A stretch of 47,753 bases of DNA from Chloroflexota bacterium (GTDB lineage: Bacteria; Chloroflexota; Ktedonobacteria; Ktedonobacterales; JACDGC01): positions 1 to 47,753 of the forward strand of contig JAJYBV010000018.1 in NCBI GenBank assembly GCA_021778805.1, in the 5' to 3' direction. The notes under the pieces are model-generated. The model was not told the origin of the DNA, did not search any database, and worked only from the letters and a program-made list of their open reading frames with translations. Both the position numbers and the translations under genes were made by a program. Shown piece after piece: positions 27,201-33,563 of this stretch; within the stretch, counting starts at the first letter, position 1; each line of letters begins with the position of its first letter.

Positions 27201-29827
27201 TTAATATACCGGCGTCCTTAAGCGATCAGTTACGTTTATTCAGCAAGCAAACTAGCGCCACATTATTTATGACGTTACTGGCGATTTTTCAAATACTGTT
27301 GTCGCGGCTTTCAGGTCAGGCAGATATAGTTGCTGGTATTCCTATAGCCAATAGGACTCGCGCTGAGGTTGAGAAGATTATTGGTTTCTTTGTGAATATG
27401 CTTCCGATGCGTATCGATCTTGCGCAAAATGTTTCCTTCCGTGAGTTGATAGCGCAAACACGAGAAACAGCGTTAGGCGCATTTTCTCATCAGGATATCG
27501 TATTTGACAGATTGCTTGAGGAATTGAATGTAGTGCGCGACCTCAGCCATAATCCAATTTTCCAAGTGTCCTTCAATGTAGTAAATACCCCAGAATTGCA
27601 AAGCCGTTGGGGTGATTTGCAAGTTGCTATTTCTATGCCGGAAGATATTGGTTCAAAATTTGATTTGACGGTATATGTTGAAGAATTGGCTCGTGAAATA
27701 AAATTAGAGCTGTTATATAGCGCAAGTTTGTTTGCAGCGCCGCGCATGCAAGAATTTGCTGGGCAGTATATCTATCTTGCGGAACAGGCTATGCGGTTCC
27801 CCGATATTCCTATACGGAAATTATCTTTGGTAACACCGGCAGCGCAAGCAATTTTGCCAGATCCTGCAATGCCGCTTTCTAACCAATGGGAAGGCGCAGT
27901 GCATGAACTATTTGCTAAACAAGCTGTGCGTTTGCCAAACAAATTGGCGGTTTGTGATGCACAAGATTCTTGGAGTTATTATGAACTTGATCATCGCAGT
28001 AATCAGCTTGCTCATCTCCTGTCTCAAAAAAATATTTCTTTGGGAAATGTTGTCGCAATATATGCCCATCGAAACGCTTCACTGGTATGGGCAATTTTAG
28101 GAATATTGAAATCCGGCGCTGCGTATACTATTCTCGATCCGGCATATCCACCGGCAAGATTACTGTATTATACTCAACAAACACAAGCGCAAGCGATCAT
28201 AGTTGTGGCCGGCGCCGGTGATTTGCCGCAGGAGTTGCTAACATATTTTGGTGGTGAAGATTCACAGCGTATTATAACTTTGCCAAGATTAAGCGATGCG
28301 CATGAAATGAATTTCCTGGCAGAGTTTCCAGTAGAACCGCTGTTGCGCCGGGAAATTGGACCGGATGATATAGCCAGCGTAACATTTACATCGGGATCAA
28401 CTGGGCAACCAAAAGGAATTTTGCAGCGCCATGGCCCATTAACGCATTTTTTTCCATGGATGCAAACTGTTTTTGGTTTGGATGAAAACGATCGCTATGC
28501 TATGTTTTCCGGTTTGTCACATGATCCGTTGCAAAAAGATATTTTTACACCGTTGTGTTTTGGCGCCACGATTTGTGTTCCAGATCCAAATGAAATAGCG
28601 TCGCCGGGATGGTCTGCCAGGTGGATGGCGCAAGAAGGTATTACATTTGCAAATTTTACACCAGCAATGCTGCAGTTGGTAACACAACTGCCATCCACAG
28701 AGCAATATCTGCGTTTGCCTGCGCTGCGCTATGCTTTTGTTGTAGGCGATGCACTGAAGCGGCATGATGTTGCGCGTTTGTGGGCTATTGCGCCGCTTGT
28801 ACAATGCATAAATCTATTTGGGTCTACTGAAACGCAGCGCGCGGTAAGTTATTATCCTATTCCAAGGGAAGAGCAAATACAGCCAGGGCAAATAATAAAA
28901 GAAGTGATACCGTTGGGGCGCGGCATGAGAGATACACAAATACTTGTTTTAACACCGGAACGCGCTATGTGCGGAGTTGGGGAACAGGGTGAAATAGTGA
29001 TGCGCAGCCCTCATCTTGCAAAAGGCTATTTGGGCAATGAAGCATTGACCCATGAGCGTTTTATTAGTAATCCGTTTACGCAAGATCCTACGGACCGCAT
29101 GTATTGCACCGGAGATTTAGGGCGCTATTTACCAACCGGCGATGTAGAATATATGGCGCGCAGCGACCAACAAACGCAAATTCGCGGATTTCGGGTAGAG
29201 CCGGGAGAAATTGAAGCTATATTGCGGGAATATCCAGCAGTTTGTGAAGTCGCAGTTACTGCCATCGGTGAAGGAGACGCAAAACGCCTTATTGCATATG
29301 TGGTTTTACATCAAGAATCTGCTGCGCAGCAAATTGCTGAAGAGTTGCGGAATTTTGCCCAGATAAAGTTGCCGATTTATATGATACCTTCCGCGTTTGT
29401 TGTGATGGATGCTCTTCCACTTACTCCAAACGGAAAATTAGATCGAAAGGCGCTGCCTGATCCGGCAGATCGGCAAGTAACTGGTAAACAAGTTGCAGAA
29501 CCAGTTACTTCAACTGAAATTGCGCTAGCGCATTTATGGCAGGAGGTATTGCATATAAGTTCTATTAGCGTAGATGATAATTTTTTTGATTTAGGCGGAC
29601 ATTCTTTGCTAGCGACACAATTATTATCGCGGATCATCGATTCGATGCATACCACAGTTACCTTACGTATGCTTTTTGAAGCGCCAACAATTCGAGATTT
29701 TGCAGCAGCAGTTGATAGGATGGCAAAGGCAGAAATCCTTGGTCAGCCAGATTTATTGCCGCGCGCACGTGTTGTATATAGGCAGTTGGGGATAGTGGCT
29801 ATGCCAAAAGATGATCATGTGGTATAG
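15224..29827 (+). CDS. Five-module NRPS: A-PCP / C-A-PCP x4
   Basis: A 4867-residue assembly-line enzyme. I start it at ATG 15224, with GAGGTG 6 bases upstream; the GTG at 15215 lies inside that ribosome site. Module 1 is A1-PCP1 (Ser550) without a C domain, so it loads. Module 2: C2 HHIISDG (His739/740), A2, Ser1598. Module 3: C3 HHIICDG (1790), A3, Ser2648. Module 4: C4 HHIICDG (2839), A4, Ser3704. Module 5: C5 HHICSDG (3900), A5, Ser4794, then a tail of about 70 residues. Pocket readings by alignment to GrsA: A1 and A2 D-A-M-M-L-G-N-V-L-K (unassigned); A3 D-L-F-N-N-A-L-T-Y-K (alanine code); A4 D-A-L-W-L-G-G-T-F-K (valine code); A5 D-P-K-N-F-V-L-R-A-K, close to the Lys2 aminoadipate code. 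No TE, reductase, E or methyltransferase domain, so the product must leave through another protein. Confidence 0.97.
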   Translation: MKEEHDAGYFDYTNRAYLPEAVEAAAQKNPNGLAVAQGGKHLTYAELTAHAKRLARRLTELGVGPEVVVGVCFERSIELVVALLGVWYAGGAYVPIDPEYPVERRQYMLQDSGAKAQITRPDLAEATGVATVPALSIDLQEETDPAYTLATTVGEQLAYVIYTSGSTGKPKGVQITQANVRNLVSWYGDRFAITEEARCSQFVGPSFDATIMEIWPCLANGASLHIVDEDARLSAEKLRDWLIAHEITHSMIPTVQAEQVIRLEQWEGSRLRYLLTGGQALHVYPREGFPARVVNNYGPTETTVLVTSGEIQHRGAGAEPDIGEGIANTRLYILDEQSNMVPEGAVGELYVGGAQVGRGYLGREELTRDRFVADRYSEAAGARMYRTGDLCRKRGDGKLEYVGRADGQVKLRGYRIEPGEIEAALREQQGVSQALVQVWKDSAGEERLVAYLAPESGGIEVKELREKLRKQLPEYMVPAAYVVLERFPLTPNGKIDTQALPEPVIEQWEVEGYVAARTPEEAQLAEIWEEALHIKRVGITDNFFALGGHSLLAARVLARMQTVFGVAIPLKTLFTTPTIVELVPLLLSESAHKTGKAIEKISEPDTPLLLSYAQERMWFFEQLQPNNPLYTIVLAVRLPRTLNMTILQRSVDRLILRHESLRTTFVNTPTGPVQIIAEQCPVLINVIQLQSVAETEREQVIQQYAEQAAHCSMNLERGPLFYITAIAAQNETVLLITQHHIISDGWSVEVMLQDLLMIYEAYISSSDPILPELLIQYADFAVWQRGQFQEAVAAQQTAFWLEQLSGLPQLLQIPADFSRPAAQTFRGKRHTFIIEQTVTQKLTALSRNEGVTLFMTLLSAFEILLQRYTRQEEFIVGTVVAGRQRPELERLIGFFVNTLPLPAKLSGNPSFTALLERTKHIVLEAFANQDIPFEHIVEAMQPKRDLSHHPLIQVMFVLQNTRLGTLEDDQTMQVIEVESGSTQFDFTLEITETAHELHASFVYASDLFSPATVQNMAKRFICLLSNIAETPHQAIKDFSLISPEEYRRIIDRNTLFETDYSNRAYLPEAVEAAAQKNPNGLAVAQGEKQLTYAELTAHAKRLARQLTELGVGPEVVVGVCFERSIELVVALLGVWYAGGAYVPIDPEYPVERRQYMLQDSGAKAQITRPDLAEATGVATVPALSIDLQEETDPAYTLATTVGEQLAYVIYTSGSTGKPKGVQITQANVRNLVSWYGDRFAITEEARCSQFVGPSFDATIMEIWPCLANGASLHIVDEDARLSAEKLRDWLIAHEITHSMIPTVQAEQVIRLEQWEGSRLRYLLTGGQALHVYPREGFPARVVNNYGPTETTVLVTSGEIQHRGAGAEPDIGEGIANTRLYILDEQSNMVPEGAVGELYVGGAQVGRGYLGREELTRDRFVADRYSEAAGARMYRTGDLCRKRGDGKLEYVGRADGQVKLRGYRIEPGEIEAALREQQGVSQALVQVWKDSAGEERLVAYLAPESGGIEVKELREKLRKQLPEYMVPAAYVVLERFPLTPNGKIDTQALPEPVIEQWEVEGYVAARTPEEAQLAEIWEEALHIKRVGITDNFFALGGHSLLAARVLARMQTVFGVAIPLRAIFLTPTIAELAELLNIQSSAQVRKLEPISHVDRTHPIPLSSGQERLWFFDQLDPDSTLYYVPYAVRVQRPFHKEILVESLRFITLRHESLRTTFANTPNGPIQIIHPEPPDPAIAVYDARGLLEAERQSFLEDRAQYEAVQPFRLEKGPLLRSAVVLWDAEEFSLIITQHHIICDGWSVEILLREWLTAYEAICTGKQPDIQPQDMHYADYAVWQKEWQNGEECAQQVAFWREQLQDIPAILDLPVDYPRPSIQTYRGAQYSNILDSAMIEQLQQLSLRANVTLFSALLAAFEILLQRYTRQDTFIVGTVVSGRTRPELEHMLGFFVNTLPLPVHLENDPTFAEFLAQTQQLVLAAQEHQDAPFDMLIEALRPERDASHSPLVQALFTFQENPLLAPWANAEFISWQMYAAKFELSVDIAQFADGLHITFEYNTDLFAAETIERMFGHFSQLLVEITSHPASKLSDISLLNAAEEWRQLVEWAGPVTPIPYATLHTLFEEQVARTPDKFALFAAEGKMTYSELNISANRLAHYLRSLGAGPEVIIGVCLNRTPELLIAILGVLKSGAAYLPLDPNYPADRLEYSLSDAQTPLLITDNAVRSKIPATTAKILVFSEIKLLLNNFPDDNPLGTLQPHHLAYIIYTSGSTGRPKGVAIEHHSAVAMIAWAHTVYSPDALAYVFAATSVCFDLSIFEIFVPLSIGGAIVLGENALSLPGLESRDKVTLINTVPSAMSELLIMNGIPDSVKVINVAGEPLSGALVEQLYQQTSVEQVYNLYGPSEDTTYSTWALIPRGAAQSPAIGRPIANTVAYVLDSRLRLVPQGVIGELYLGGAGLAREYLYRPELTAERFLRNPFSSKPGARMYKTGDLVRYRPNGELEFIGRADSQIKLRGFRIELGEIEALMQEHPNVGQAIVQLWKDDFGEQRIVAYAVSRSKQITSVELREFLQSHLPGYMVPAVCIILNAFPLSPNGKIDRKALPKPDADTMQPLVYIAPQTSTERRVAESFAHVLHISQVGITDNFFALGGHSLLAVRLISQLREAFGVQLPLRAIFTAPTAAELAALLEHNIAAPIAAPVLSQVDRSIPLPLSSGQERLWFFDQLDPESPLYHVPIAVRVQRPFHKEMLVESLRFITLRHESLRTTFANTPNGPVQIIHPEPPDPAIAVYNARGLLEAERQTFLEDRAQYEAVQPFQLEKGPLLRAAVVLWDAEEFSLIITQHHIICDGWSVEILLQEWLAAYEAICTGKQPDIQPQNMHYGDYAVWQKEWLNGEECAQQVVFWREQLQEIPAILDLPVDYPRPSIQTYRGAQYYCTIDAKLAMQITGLSKRQGTTLYTVFLAAFEILLQRYTRQDAFIVGTVVSGRTRPELEHMLGFFVNTLPLPVHLENDPTFAEFLAQTQQLVLAAQEHQDAPFDMLIEALRPERDASHSPLVQALFIFQEATQHLDGMRSERINWQTGAAKFDLSVDVTQTENGAYATFEYSTDLFEATSIQRMANIFVQLLTAIVHAPYERISTFSLLEKGSLEWQKIIREWNATQTTYPRHASIPALFADVAAQTPDAIALVTADACLSYAELDRRSNQLARYLQTLGVGLESPVGVCLLRSADLIISLLAILKAGGFYVPLDPSYPAERLALLFADAQVAVILSQQSVALPPLSAALVRLDTAADTIAALSDAPLVSPATALSAAYINYTSGSTGLPKGVCVPHRAVIRLVRNTTYAHLTAQEHFLQVAAISFDAATLEVWGPLLNGGRLALFAAEAPTLETLAATLLREQITTLWLTAGLFHVVVEEQVECLQPVRQLLAGGDVLSAAHVRQTLLAHPGLTLINGYGPTEGTTFTCCNPMTDPEQVGDNVAIGRPIANTHIYVLDAAGHPVPVGVPGELYIGGDGVARGYWRRPELTAEQFLPDPYSAEPNARMYRTGDLVRYLADGQVQFLGRIDQQVKIRGYRIEPGEIEFRLAQHPKVRDCVVVVHKDNYGEKYLVGYITAESPIAEQNFREYLQALLPSYMIPVEFIVLDAFPLNSSGKVDRRALPAPTHASTRGNETYSAPSTAMEIALAQLWGEILRVDRVSASDNFFDLGGHSLLATRLVSRIRETMGIEIPLITVFEHAILEDLAVYLARIQEQIPQDTFKQKMTKMDSYYNKKLPLSYAQQRLWLLDQLQPGNTSYNMPMAFHMRGFLHLAALEQSLNAIYERQNALRTTFTSEKGNPAQVIAPYAPITLQLIDLSGLPDEKEREQYAQTFISYEGQHVFYLDRGPLVRFTLVRMESEQHILIVNMHHICSDGWSLAIFTEELAALYSAFLHGDTFPLPPMELQYADYAVWQREHSHSAEQESQLAYWKERLQDLPSTLSLPTDFTRPALQNYQGAYLGFNIPASLSDQLRLFSKQTSATLFMTLLAIFQILLSRLSGQADIVAGIPIANRTRAEVEKIIGFFVNMLPMRIDLAQNVSFRELIAQTRETALGAFSHQDIVFDRLLEELNVVRDLSHNPIFQVSFNVVNTPELQSRWGDLQVAISMPEDIGSKFDLTVYVEELAREIKLELLYSASLFAAPRMQEFAGQYIYLAEQAMRFPDIPIRKLSLVTPAAQAILPDPAMPLSNQWEGAVHELFAKQAVRLPNKLAVCDAQDSWSYYELDHRSNQLAHLLSQKNISLGNVVAIYAHRNASLVWAILGILKSGAAYTILDPAYPPARLLYYTQQTQAQAIIVVAGAGDLPQELLTYFGGEDSQRIITLPRLSDAHEMNFLAEFPVEPLLRREIGPDDIASVTFTSGSTGQPKGILQRHGPLTHFFPWMQTVFGLDENDRYAMFSGLSHDPLQKDIFTPLCFGATICVPDPNEIASPGWSARWMAQEGITFANFTPAMLQLVTQLPSTEQYLRLPALRYAFVVGDALKRHDVARLWAIAPLVQCINLFGSTETQRAVSYYPIPREEQIQPGQIIKEVIPLGRGMRDTQILVLTPERAMCGVGEQGEIVMRSPHLAKGYLGNEALTHERFISNPFTQDPTDRMYCTGDLGRYLPTGDVEYMARSDQQTQIRGFRVEPGEIEAILREYPAVCEVAVTAIGEGDAKRLIAYVVLHQESAAQQIAEELRNFAQIKLPIYMIPSAFVVMDALPLTPNGKLDRKALPDPADRQVTGKQVAEPVTSTEIALAHLWQEVLHISSISVDDNFFDLGGHSLLATQLLSRIIDSMHTTVTLRMLFEAPTIRDFAAAVDRMAKAEILGQPDLLPRARVVYRQLGIVAMPKDDHVV
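15254..16935 (+). repeat. A1-PCP1 segment, direct repeat copy 1
   Basis: Pairs with 18398-20079 at a constant offset of 3144 bases without indels. The central 15394-16776 (1383 bases) shows no difference that I can find. A few substitutions lie at each end (for example 15393 and 16777). It covers the A domain and most of the PCP. The coding strand is G-rich: one sampled 60-base line (16381-16440) has 40 G+C, against 27 in a line of the neighbouring C domain (17281-17340). Confidence 0.95.
18398..20079 (+). repeat. A2-PCP2 segment, direct repeat copy 2
   Basis: Second copy of the segment at 15254-16935, offset 3144 bases. Differences cluster at the borders, with three synonymous-type changes in the PCP region. 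The two modules must therefore share one amino acid specificity. Confidence 0.95.
20195..21257 (+). repeat. C3-domain segment, mosaic direct repeat copy 1
   Basis: Closely related to 23342-24404 at a constant offset of 3147 bases. An 89-base patch (20868-20956) is unrelated at the DNA level to its partner, while both flanks are nearly identical. The reading frame and length are kept. Confidence 0.9.
23342..24404 (+). repeat. C4-domain segment, mosaic direct repeat copy 2
   Basis: Partner of 20195-21257. The divergent patch is 24015-24103. The flanks share long runs without change, including the HHIICDG region. Confidence 0.9.
24661..24871 (+). repeat. Start of A4, inverted partner of 1-211
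   Basis: These 211 bases recur in reverse complement at the left window edge, in the A2 domain of the opposite NRPS, with one visible mismatch. The border lies in the C-A linker. The G+C-rich style continues through A4 (40 of 60 bases in 25321-25380). Confidence 0.95.
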
Positions 29828-29841
29828 GAGTCGAAGAAAAG

Positions 29842-32388
29842 ATGAAACAGATCTCAATGCAAACTAAATTGAATTCCGATCGATTGCATGTGCTCTTAAA
29901 AGACCCTACTTGGGTGCTTTGGCGACAGTCAATATTACGCGGAGCCGGTTTTCCTGCCGAATATCCCTTGATGCTTGCATCTAAGGAAATTGTAGTGGCG
30001 GCTGAGCAAATAGTGAGTTTGGAGACGGAATATCGGCAGCAAAAACATTCTACAGTTTTATTGCTAAAAACATTGCGCAGCGCAGACACTACTCGGATAA
30101 AAGTTTATACGAATGCTATCCATCGATTGCATGCAGGTAAAATACCAGAAGTTAAAGATTTACCGGAGCAAGCGCAAATAGCTTTCGTGTTGTTAAGAAA
30201 TATTCAAACGAAGCTTGCTACTGCACAGCAGATATATCTTGATGAATATAAGCGCAGTTTTGCAGAAGCAACTTCGCGTTTGCGCGAAATTGTGTCTGAT
30301 GACCGGTTTCAACAGGCAATTGTTTGGCAGAATCGTCAAGCGTTGCATACTGGATTGAAGCCATTTTTAACTCAAAAGTCAGAACACCAAAAGCGTCATC
30401 GTCTGACACTGGCGAAATATTTACAGCGCTATTGTTTGAAAAATGACACAATCGGTTTTTTTGGACCGGTTGGCTGGGCATACTGGACCGAAAACACTGC
30501 AACAGATCTGAAATTGGGGCCAAGTTTACTGGCAAAGCGAACTGTATATGTTGAAGGGTGGTGTGTTAATGCAATTGGGGCAGCGCTTGCGGCACAGTAT
30601 CCAACAATTTTGCGCTGGGCAAAACCGCGATTAGCTCCGCAACTTCGGGTGAGCCAAAATAAATTATATATGCCGTTTACTGCTCCTGTTGCGATGACTT
30701 CTGCACAATCTGAGGTTTTGCTGGCGTGCAACGGTGAAGCTATGGCAATTGAAATCGCAGAGCGATTATTAAACCAACATGTTCCGGGGATAACGCAGAC
30801 ATCAGATGTATATAGGCTATTAGCGACTATGCAAACACAAAGAAGAATTACTTGGTCTCTGGCTGTTTCATTAGAAAATCCCTTTCCGGAACGCGCATTC
30901 CGAGAAAATATTGAGCAGATAACTAACCCCGAAATACGCGCAGCAGCGCTTTCAGTAGTTTTAGATTTAGAGATTCATATGCGAGAAGTGCAGCAAGCTG
31001 AAACATCTGTGGAAATAGATCGCGCAATTGCGAATTTTGAAACGTGGTTTTCTTCACTCACACTAATATCAGCCACGCGATCTGCCGGTGAGTTGTATGC
31101 AGGCAGAACGGTATTATATGAAGATTGTGTGCGGGACGCAGAAGCGCACATTGGCGTATCTACTTTGAAAGGTTTAGAGTCGCCATTAGCGTTAATTCTT
31201 ACGAGCGCACGCTGGTTGGGATGTGAGTTGGCGGAAGGATGCCGGAAATTTTTAGAGGATAGCTATGATAAACTAGCGCTGAACAATAAAACTTCCATCA
31301 TTTCATTTGCTGAATATTATTCATGGGTTTTTTCCCAATTTACTTCAGATGTGCAGCCATATTTACAGCCGGCGCAACAACTATTTCATCAAAAATGGGC
31401 GGAGATTCTACCAAGAGAAACGGATCTGCGACGGATTGAACTTTCAGCAGAGGCTATAGAGCATCAAGTTCGTGAACTTTTTGATGCGCCGGGACCAGGC
31501 TGGAACTCAGCGGTTTTTCACAGCCCAGATATTATGTTTGCCGCCGAAAATTTGGATGCGCTGAACAGCAATGATTTTAAATATATTTTGGGTGAATTGC
31601 ATTTAGGCATGAATACACTTGACGGTAATTTATTTACTGAGCAAAACCCAAATGTTGAAGATATGTTTGCTGCAATGCAGGAAGATGTTCCTTTTCCGCT
31701 GGTTTTGCCGCTTGCCTCCAGTCTGGCGCTTCCATCACCGCGAATCCAGCAGTCATTAGCGCTGCCAAAAGATGTTCGATTGGTTACAACTTTCGATGTA
31801 TGTGACGCGCCACGAGATAAAACTGTTTGTTTAGGCGATTTAGTTATAGAACGCATCTATGGGGAATTGGTTGTGCATACCTATGATGACCAGAAACATT
31901 TTGATGTGATGGCAGTTTTCAGTGATTATTTTTCGGTTATTGCTGGAGATTATTTTGGGTTATTTCCAAAACAAGAACATACGCCGCGAGTTACTTTGGA
32001 TCGCCTGGTTGTAGCGCGCGAGGCTTGGAGATTTTACAAGGATCAGCTTTTGTTTGTAGCTGGACAAGATTCTGCAAAGAATTATTTAGAGTTACGACGT
32101 TGGGCGCAGCAACATGGTATGCCGCGATTTGTGTTTTACCAAACCTGGAAGGAGCGGAAGCCATGTTATTTGGATTTAGACAGCCCAGTATATGCAGAAT
32201 TGTTTATCAAAGAAATTCACGCTGCGCTGCAGGATGATGCGCCTGATAATGAGTTTATACTTTCTGTAAGTGAGATGGCTCCAACTCCAGATCAAGCATG
32301 GCTTACAGACGCACAGGGCAATCATTATGTTAGCGAGATACGTATAGCTGCGGTTGATAAAAAAGTTGCGTTAAAAAACGAGGTTTGA
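29842..32388 (+). CDS. LanB-type glutamylation-domain protein (lantibiotic dehydratase N-domain, PEARL-like)
   Basis: An 848-residue protein resembling the N-terminal domain of class I lanthipeptide dehydratases, which moves an amino acid from aminoacyl-tRNA to a peptide. Family marks: WRQSILRGAGFPAEYPL (27-43), YLQRYCLKNDTIGFFGPVGW (193-212; Arg196, Lys200 and Thr203 near the positions of NisB Arg83, Arg87 and Thr89) and, near the C-terminus, MPRFVFYQTWKERKP with YLDLDSPVYAELF. The length fits the glutamylation domain alone; there is no appended SpaB_C elimination domain, as in split LanBs and peptide aminoacyl-tRNA ligases (PEARLs). It begins 14 bases after the NRPS stop with GGAG upstream, so it is cotranscribed with the NRPS. 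No lanthipeptide cyclase or obvious precursor peptide is nearby. It may add a tRNA-borne residue to an NRPS product or carrier-bound peptide; this is inference. Confidence 0.83.
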   Translation: MKQISMQTKLNSDRLHVLLKDPTWVLWRQSILRGAGFPAEYPLMLASKEIVVAAEQIVSLETEYRQQKHSTVLLLKTLRSADTTRIKVYTNAIHRLHAGKIPEVKDLPEQAQIAFVLLRNIQTKLATAQQIYLDEYKRSFAEATSRLREIVSDDRFQQAIVWQNRQALHTGLKPFLTQKSEHQKRHRLTLAKYLQRYCLKNDTIGFFGPVGWAYWTENTATDLKLGPSLLAKRTVYVEGWCVNAIGAALAAQYPTILRWAKPRLAPQLRVSQNKLYMPFTAPVAMTSAQSEVLLACNGEAMAIEIAERLLNQHVPGITQTSDVYRLLATMQTQRRITWSLAVSLENPFPERAFRENIEQITNPEIRAAALSVVLDLEIHMREVQQAETSVEIDRAIANFETWFSSLTLISATRSAGELYAGRTVLYEDCVRDAEAHIGVSTLKGLESPLALILTSARWLGCELAEGCRKFLEDSYDKLALNNKTSIISFAEYYSWVFSQFTSDVQPYLQPAQQLFHQKWAEILPRETDLRRIELSAEAIEHQVRELFDAPGPGWNSAVFHSPDIMFAAENLDALNSNDFKYILGELHLGMNTLDGNLFTEQNPNVEDMFAAMQEDVPFPLVLPLASSLALPSPRIQQSLALPKDVRLVTTFDVCDAPRDKTVCLGDLVIERIYGELVVHTYDDQKHFDVMAVFSDYFSVIAGDYFGLFPKQEHTPRVTLDRLVVAREAWRFYKDQLLFVAGQDSAKNYLELRRWAQQHGMPRFVFYQTWKERKPCYLDLDSPVYAELFIKEIHAALQDDAPDNEFILSVSEMAPTPDQAWLTDAQGNHYVSEIRIAAVDKKVALKNEV

Positions 32389-32427
32389 TGTGTTAACCAA
32401 ACCCCGCAATTATATGCTGCAAATACG

Positions 32428-33105
32428 TTAAAAAGTGATGCCTAATTGCTGCCGAACGTCATCAAGGTTATAAAATAGCGATTCTTTTACAATTTTGCCA
32501 TCTCTGCGGGTAACTACAGTAACGCCTTTAATATTAAAAACGCGATTTGTTGCCGGAAAACCTAAGAATGTGCCGACATGCGCGCCGGTGGCGACCCATT
32601 CGGAAATGATTTGCTCGCCGTTGACAAAGGTGTTTGTTGGCTCAATATTGATGTTACGCAAACCAAAGGCTTCGGTGCGTTTATGCGCGGCAATGGCCTC
32701 ATGGCCGATAATCTGTTTGCCGGAAAGCGGATCTTCAAGTATAGCGTCCGGATGGTAATCATTCAAAACCATTTGAATATGCCGTTCTACTTCAGCGTTG
32801 CCTGTTGGCGATACCGGTGTATGCGATGGTTGAGGTGTTGGGGCATTTTGCCGGAATGAAAGATGTTTTTGATAATCGGTTACTGTTTTTTGTTCATTTT
32901 GTGTAAGTGGCCGATTAGTTCCGGTTGAAGCTGAAATTTTTGATTTTTCAGCCGCAACGGTAAGTATTGTTGCGGCTGCGGCTGTGGTTGCTCCCATAGC
33001 GCTTAACGCAGCAATAAAACCTCGGCGTGATAACTTTCCGCCGGTAACTTTATCCGCTAAACTTTCAATGCTTTCGGGCTGATCGTTTTTTTTCTTTTTG
33101 AACAT
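32428..33105 (-). CDS. Tat-exported SnoaL-like protein
   Basis: A 225-residue secreted protein. It starts MFKKKKND at ATG 33105 (GGAG 10 bases upstream); a longer frame to 33174 lacks family-like sequence. KLSRRGFIAALSAMG followed by an Ala-rich hydrophobic stretch (about residues 25-50) is a twin-arginine signal. A Pro/Thr/Ser-rich linker follows, then a SnoaL-like fold of about 125 residues: HIQMVLNDYHPDAILEDP, VNGEQIISEWVATGAHVGTF, GVTVVTRRDGKIVKES and DDVRQQLGI. SnoaL-like domains include cyclases, isomerases and ligand carriers. Export by Tat suggests a cofactor or early folding, but the reaction cannot be read. It is convergent with the LanB-type gene, 39 bases apart, so it may or may not belong to the pathway. 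Confidence 0.82.
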   Translation of the reverse strand: MFKKKKNDQPESIESLADKVTGGKLSRRGFIAALSAMGATTAAAATILTVAAEKSKISASTGTNRPLTQNEQKTVTDYQKHLSFRQNAPTPQPSHTPVSPTGNAEVERHIQMVLNDYHPDAILEDPLSGKQIIGHEAIAAHKRTEAFGLRNINIEPTNTFVNGEQIISEWVATGAHVGTFLGFPATNRVFNIKGVTVVTRRDGKIVKESLFYNLDDVRQQLGITF

Positions 33106-33301
33106 GCTGGTATTTCTCCATAATAAAATTAGGGCATCCATCTGTATTTGTATCATAATCGGTGAAAATAACAAAAAATATATAGGCTTTTCGGTAACTA
33201 CCCAAGAGATACTCGAAACTCCGCGTAAGAAAGACTAACACCACATGACGCTGTTTTTTCATATATACAAAAGGGACAAGATATACCTGCGCGATATTCT
33301 A

Positions 33302-33322
33302 GGGCGACCGCAATGGTCGCCC
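33302..33322. repeat. REP-like palindrome GGGCGACC-N5-GGTCGCCC
   Basis: A perfect 8-bp GC-rich stem with a 5-base loop, flanked by TA on the left and CTA on the right. It stands out from the AT-rich surroundings. Similar TAGGGGCGACC...GGTCGCCCCTA palindromes are dispersed in many bacterial genomes as REP/MITE-like units. Only one copy is in this window. Confidence 0.5.
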
Positions 33323-33541
33323 CTACCGGATTGCATGGCCTCTTGCTTACCGCGAGGTGTTTCATTTATGAATCTCTGCATATATATGGCTGAATTATTC
33401 GGCGTTGGAAGAGCAATTCCTTGTATTATAACCCGATATTTGCCTTGTTTTCCAAGCGGCTATTGCAAATGCGGCATTGATGTTCTATAGTATTTTTATA
33501 CTTATGAATCTACGTCATAGATGAGAAGAAACAGACGAAAA

Positions 33542-33563
33542 CCAATTGAACATGAGCAATTGG
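33542..33563. promoter_or_regulatory. Inverted repeat CCAATTG-N8-CAATTGG upstream of the permease
   Basis: Perfect 7-base arms with an 8-base spacer, 71 bases before the permease start. The spacing fits a dimeric regulator site. No cognate regulator can be named. Confidence 0.4.

Noticed and set aside
29842..32388. Class I lanthipeptide gene cluster
   Set aside because: There is no elimination domain, no LanC cyclase, no LanT/LanP and no Ser/Thr/Cys-rich precursor peptide. Only the glutamylation-type domain is present.
33245..33490. 81-codon plus-strand frame in the intergenic region
   Set aside because: No ribosome site, no family resemblance, and it overlaps a palindromic element.
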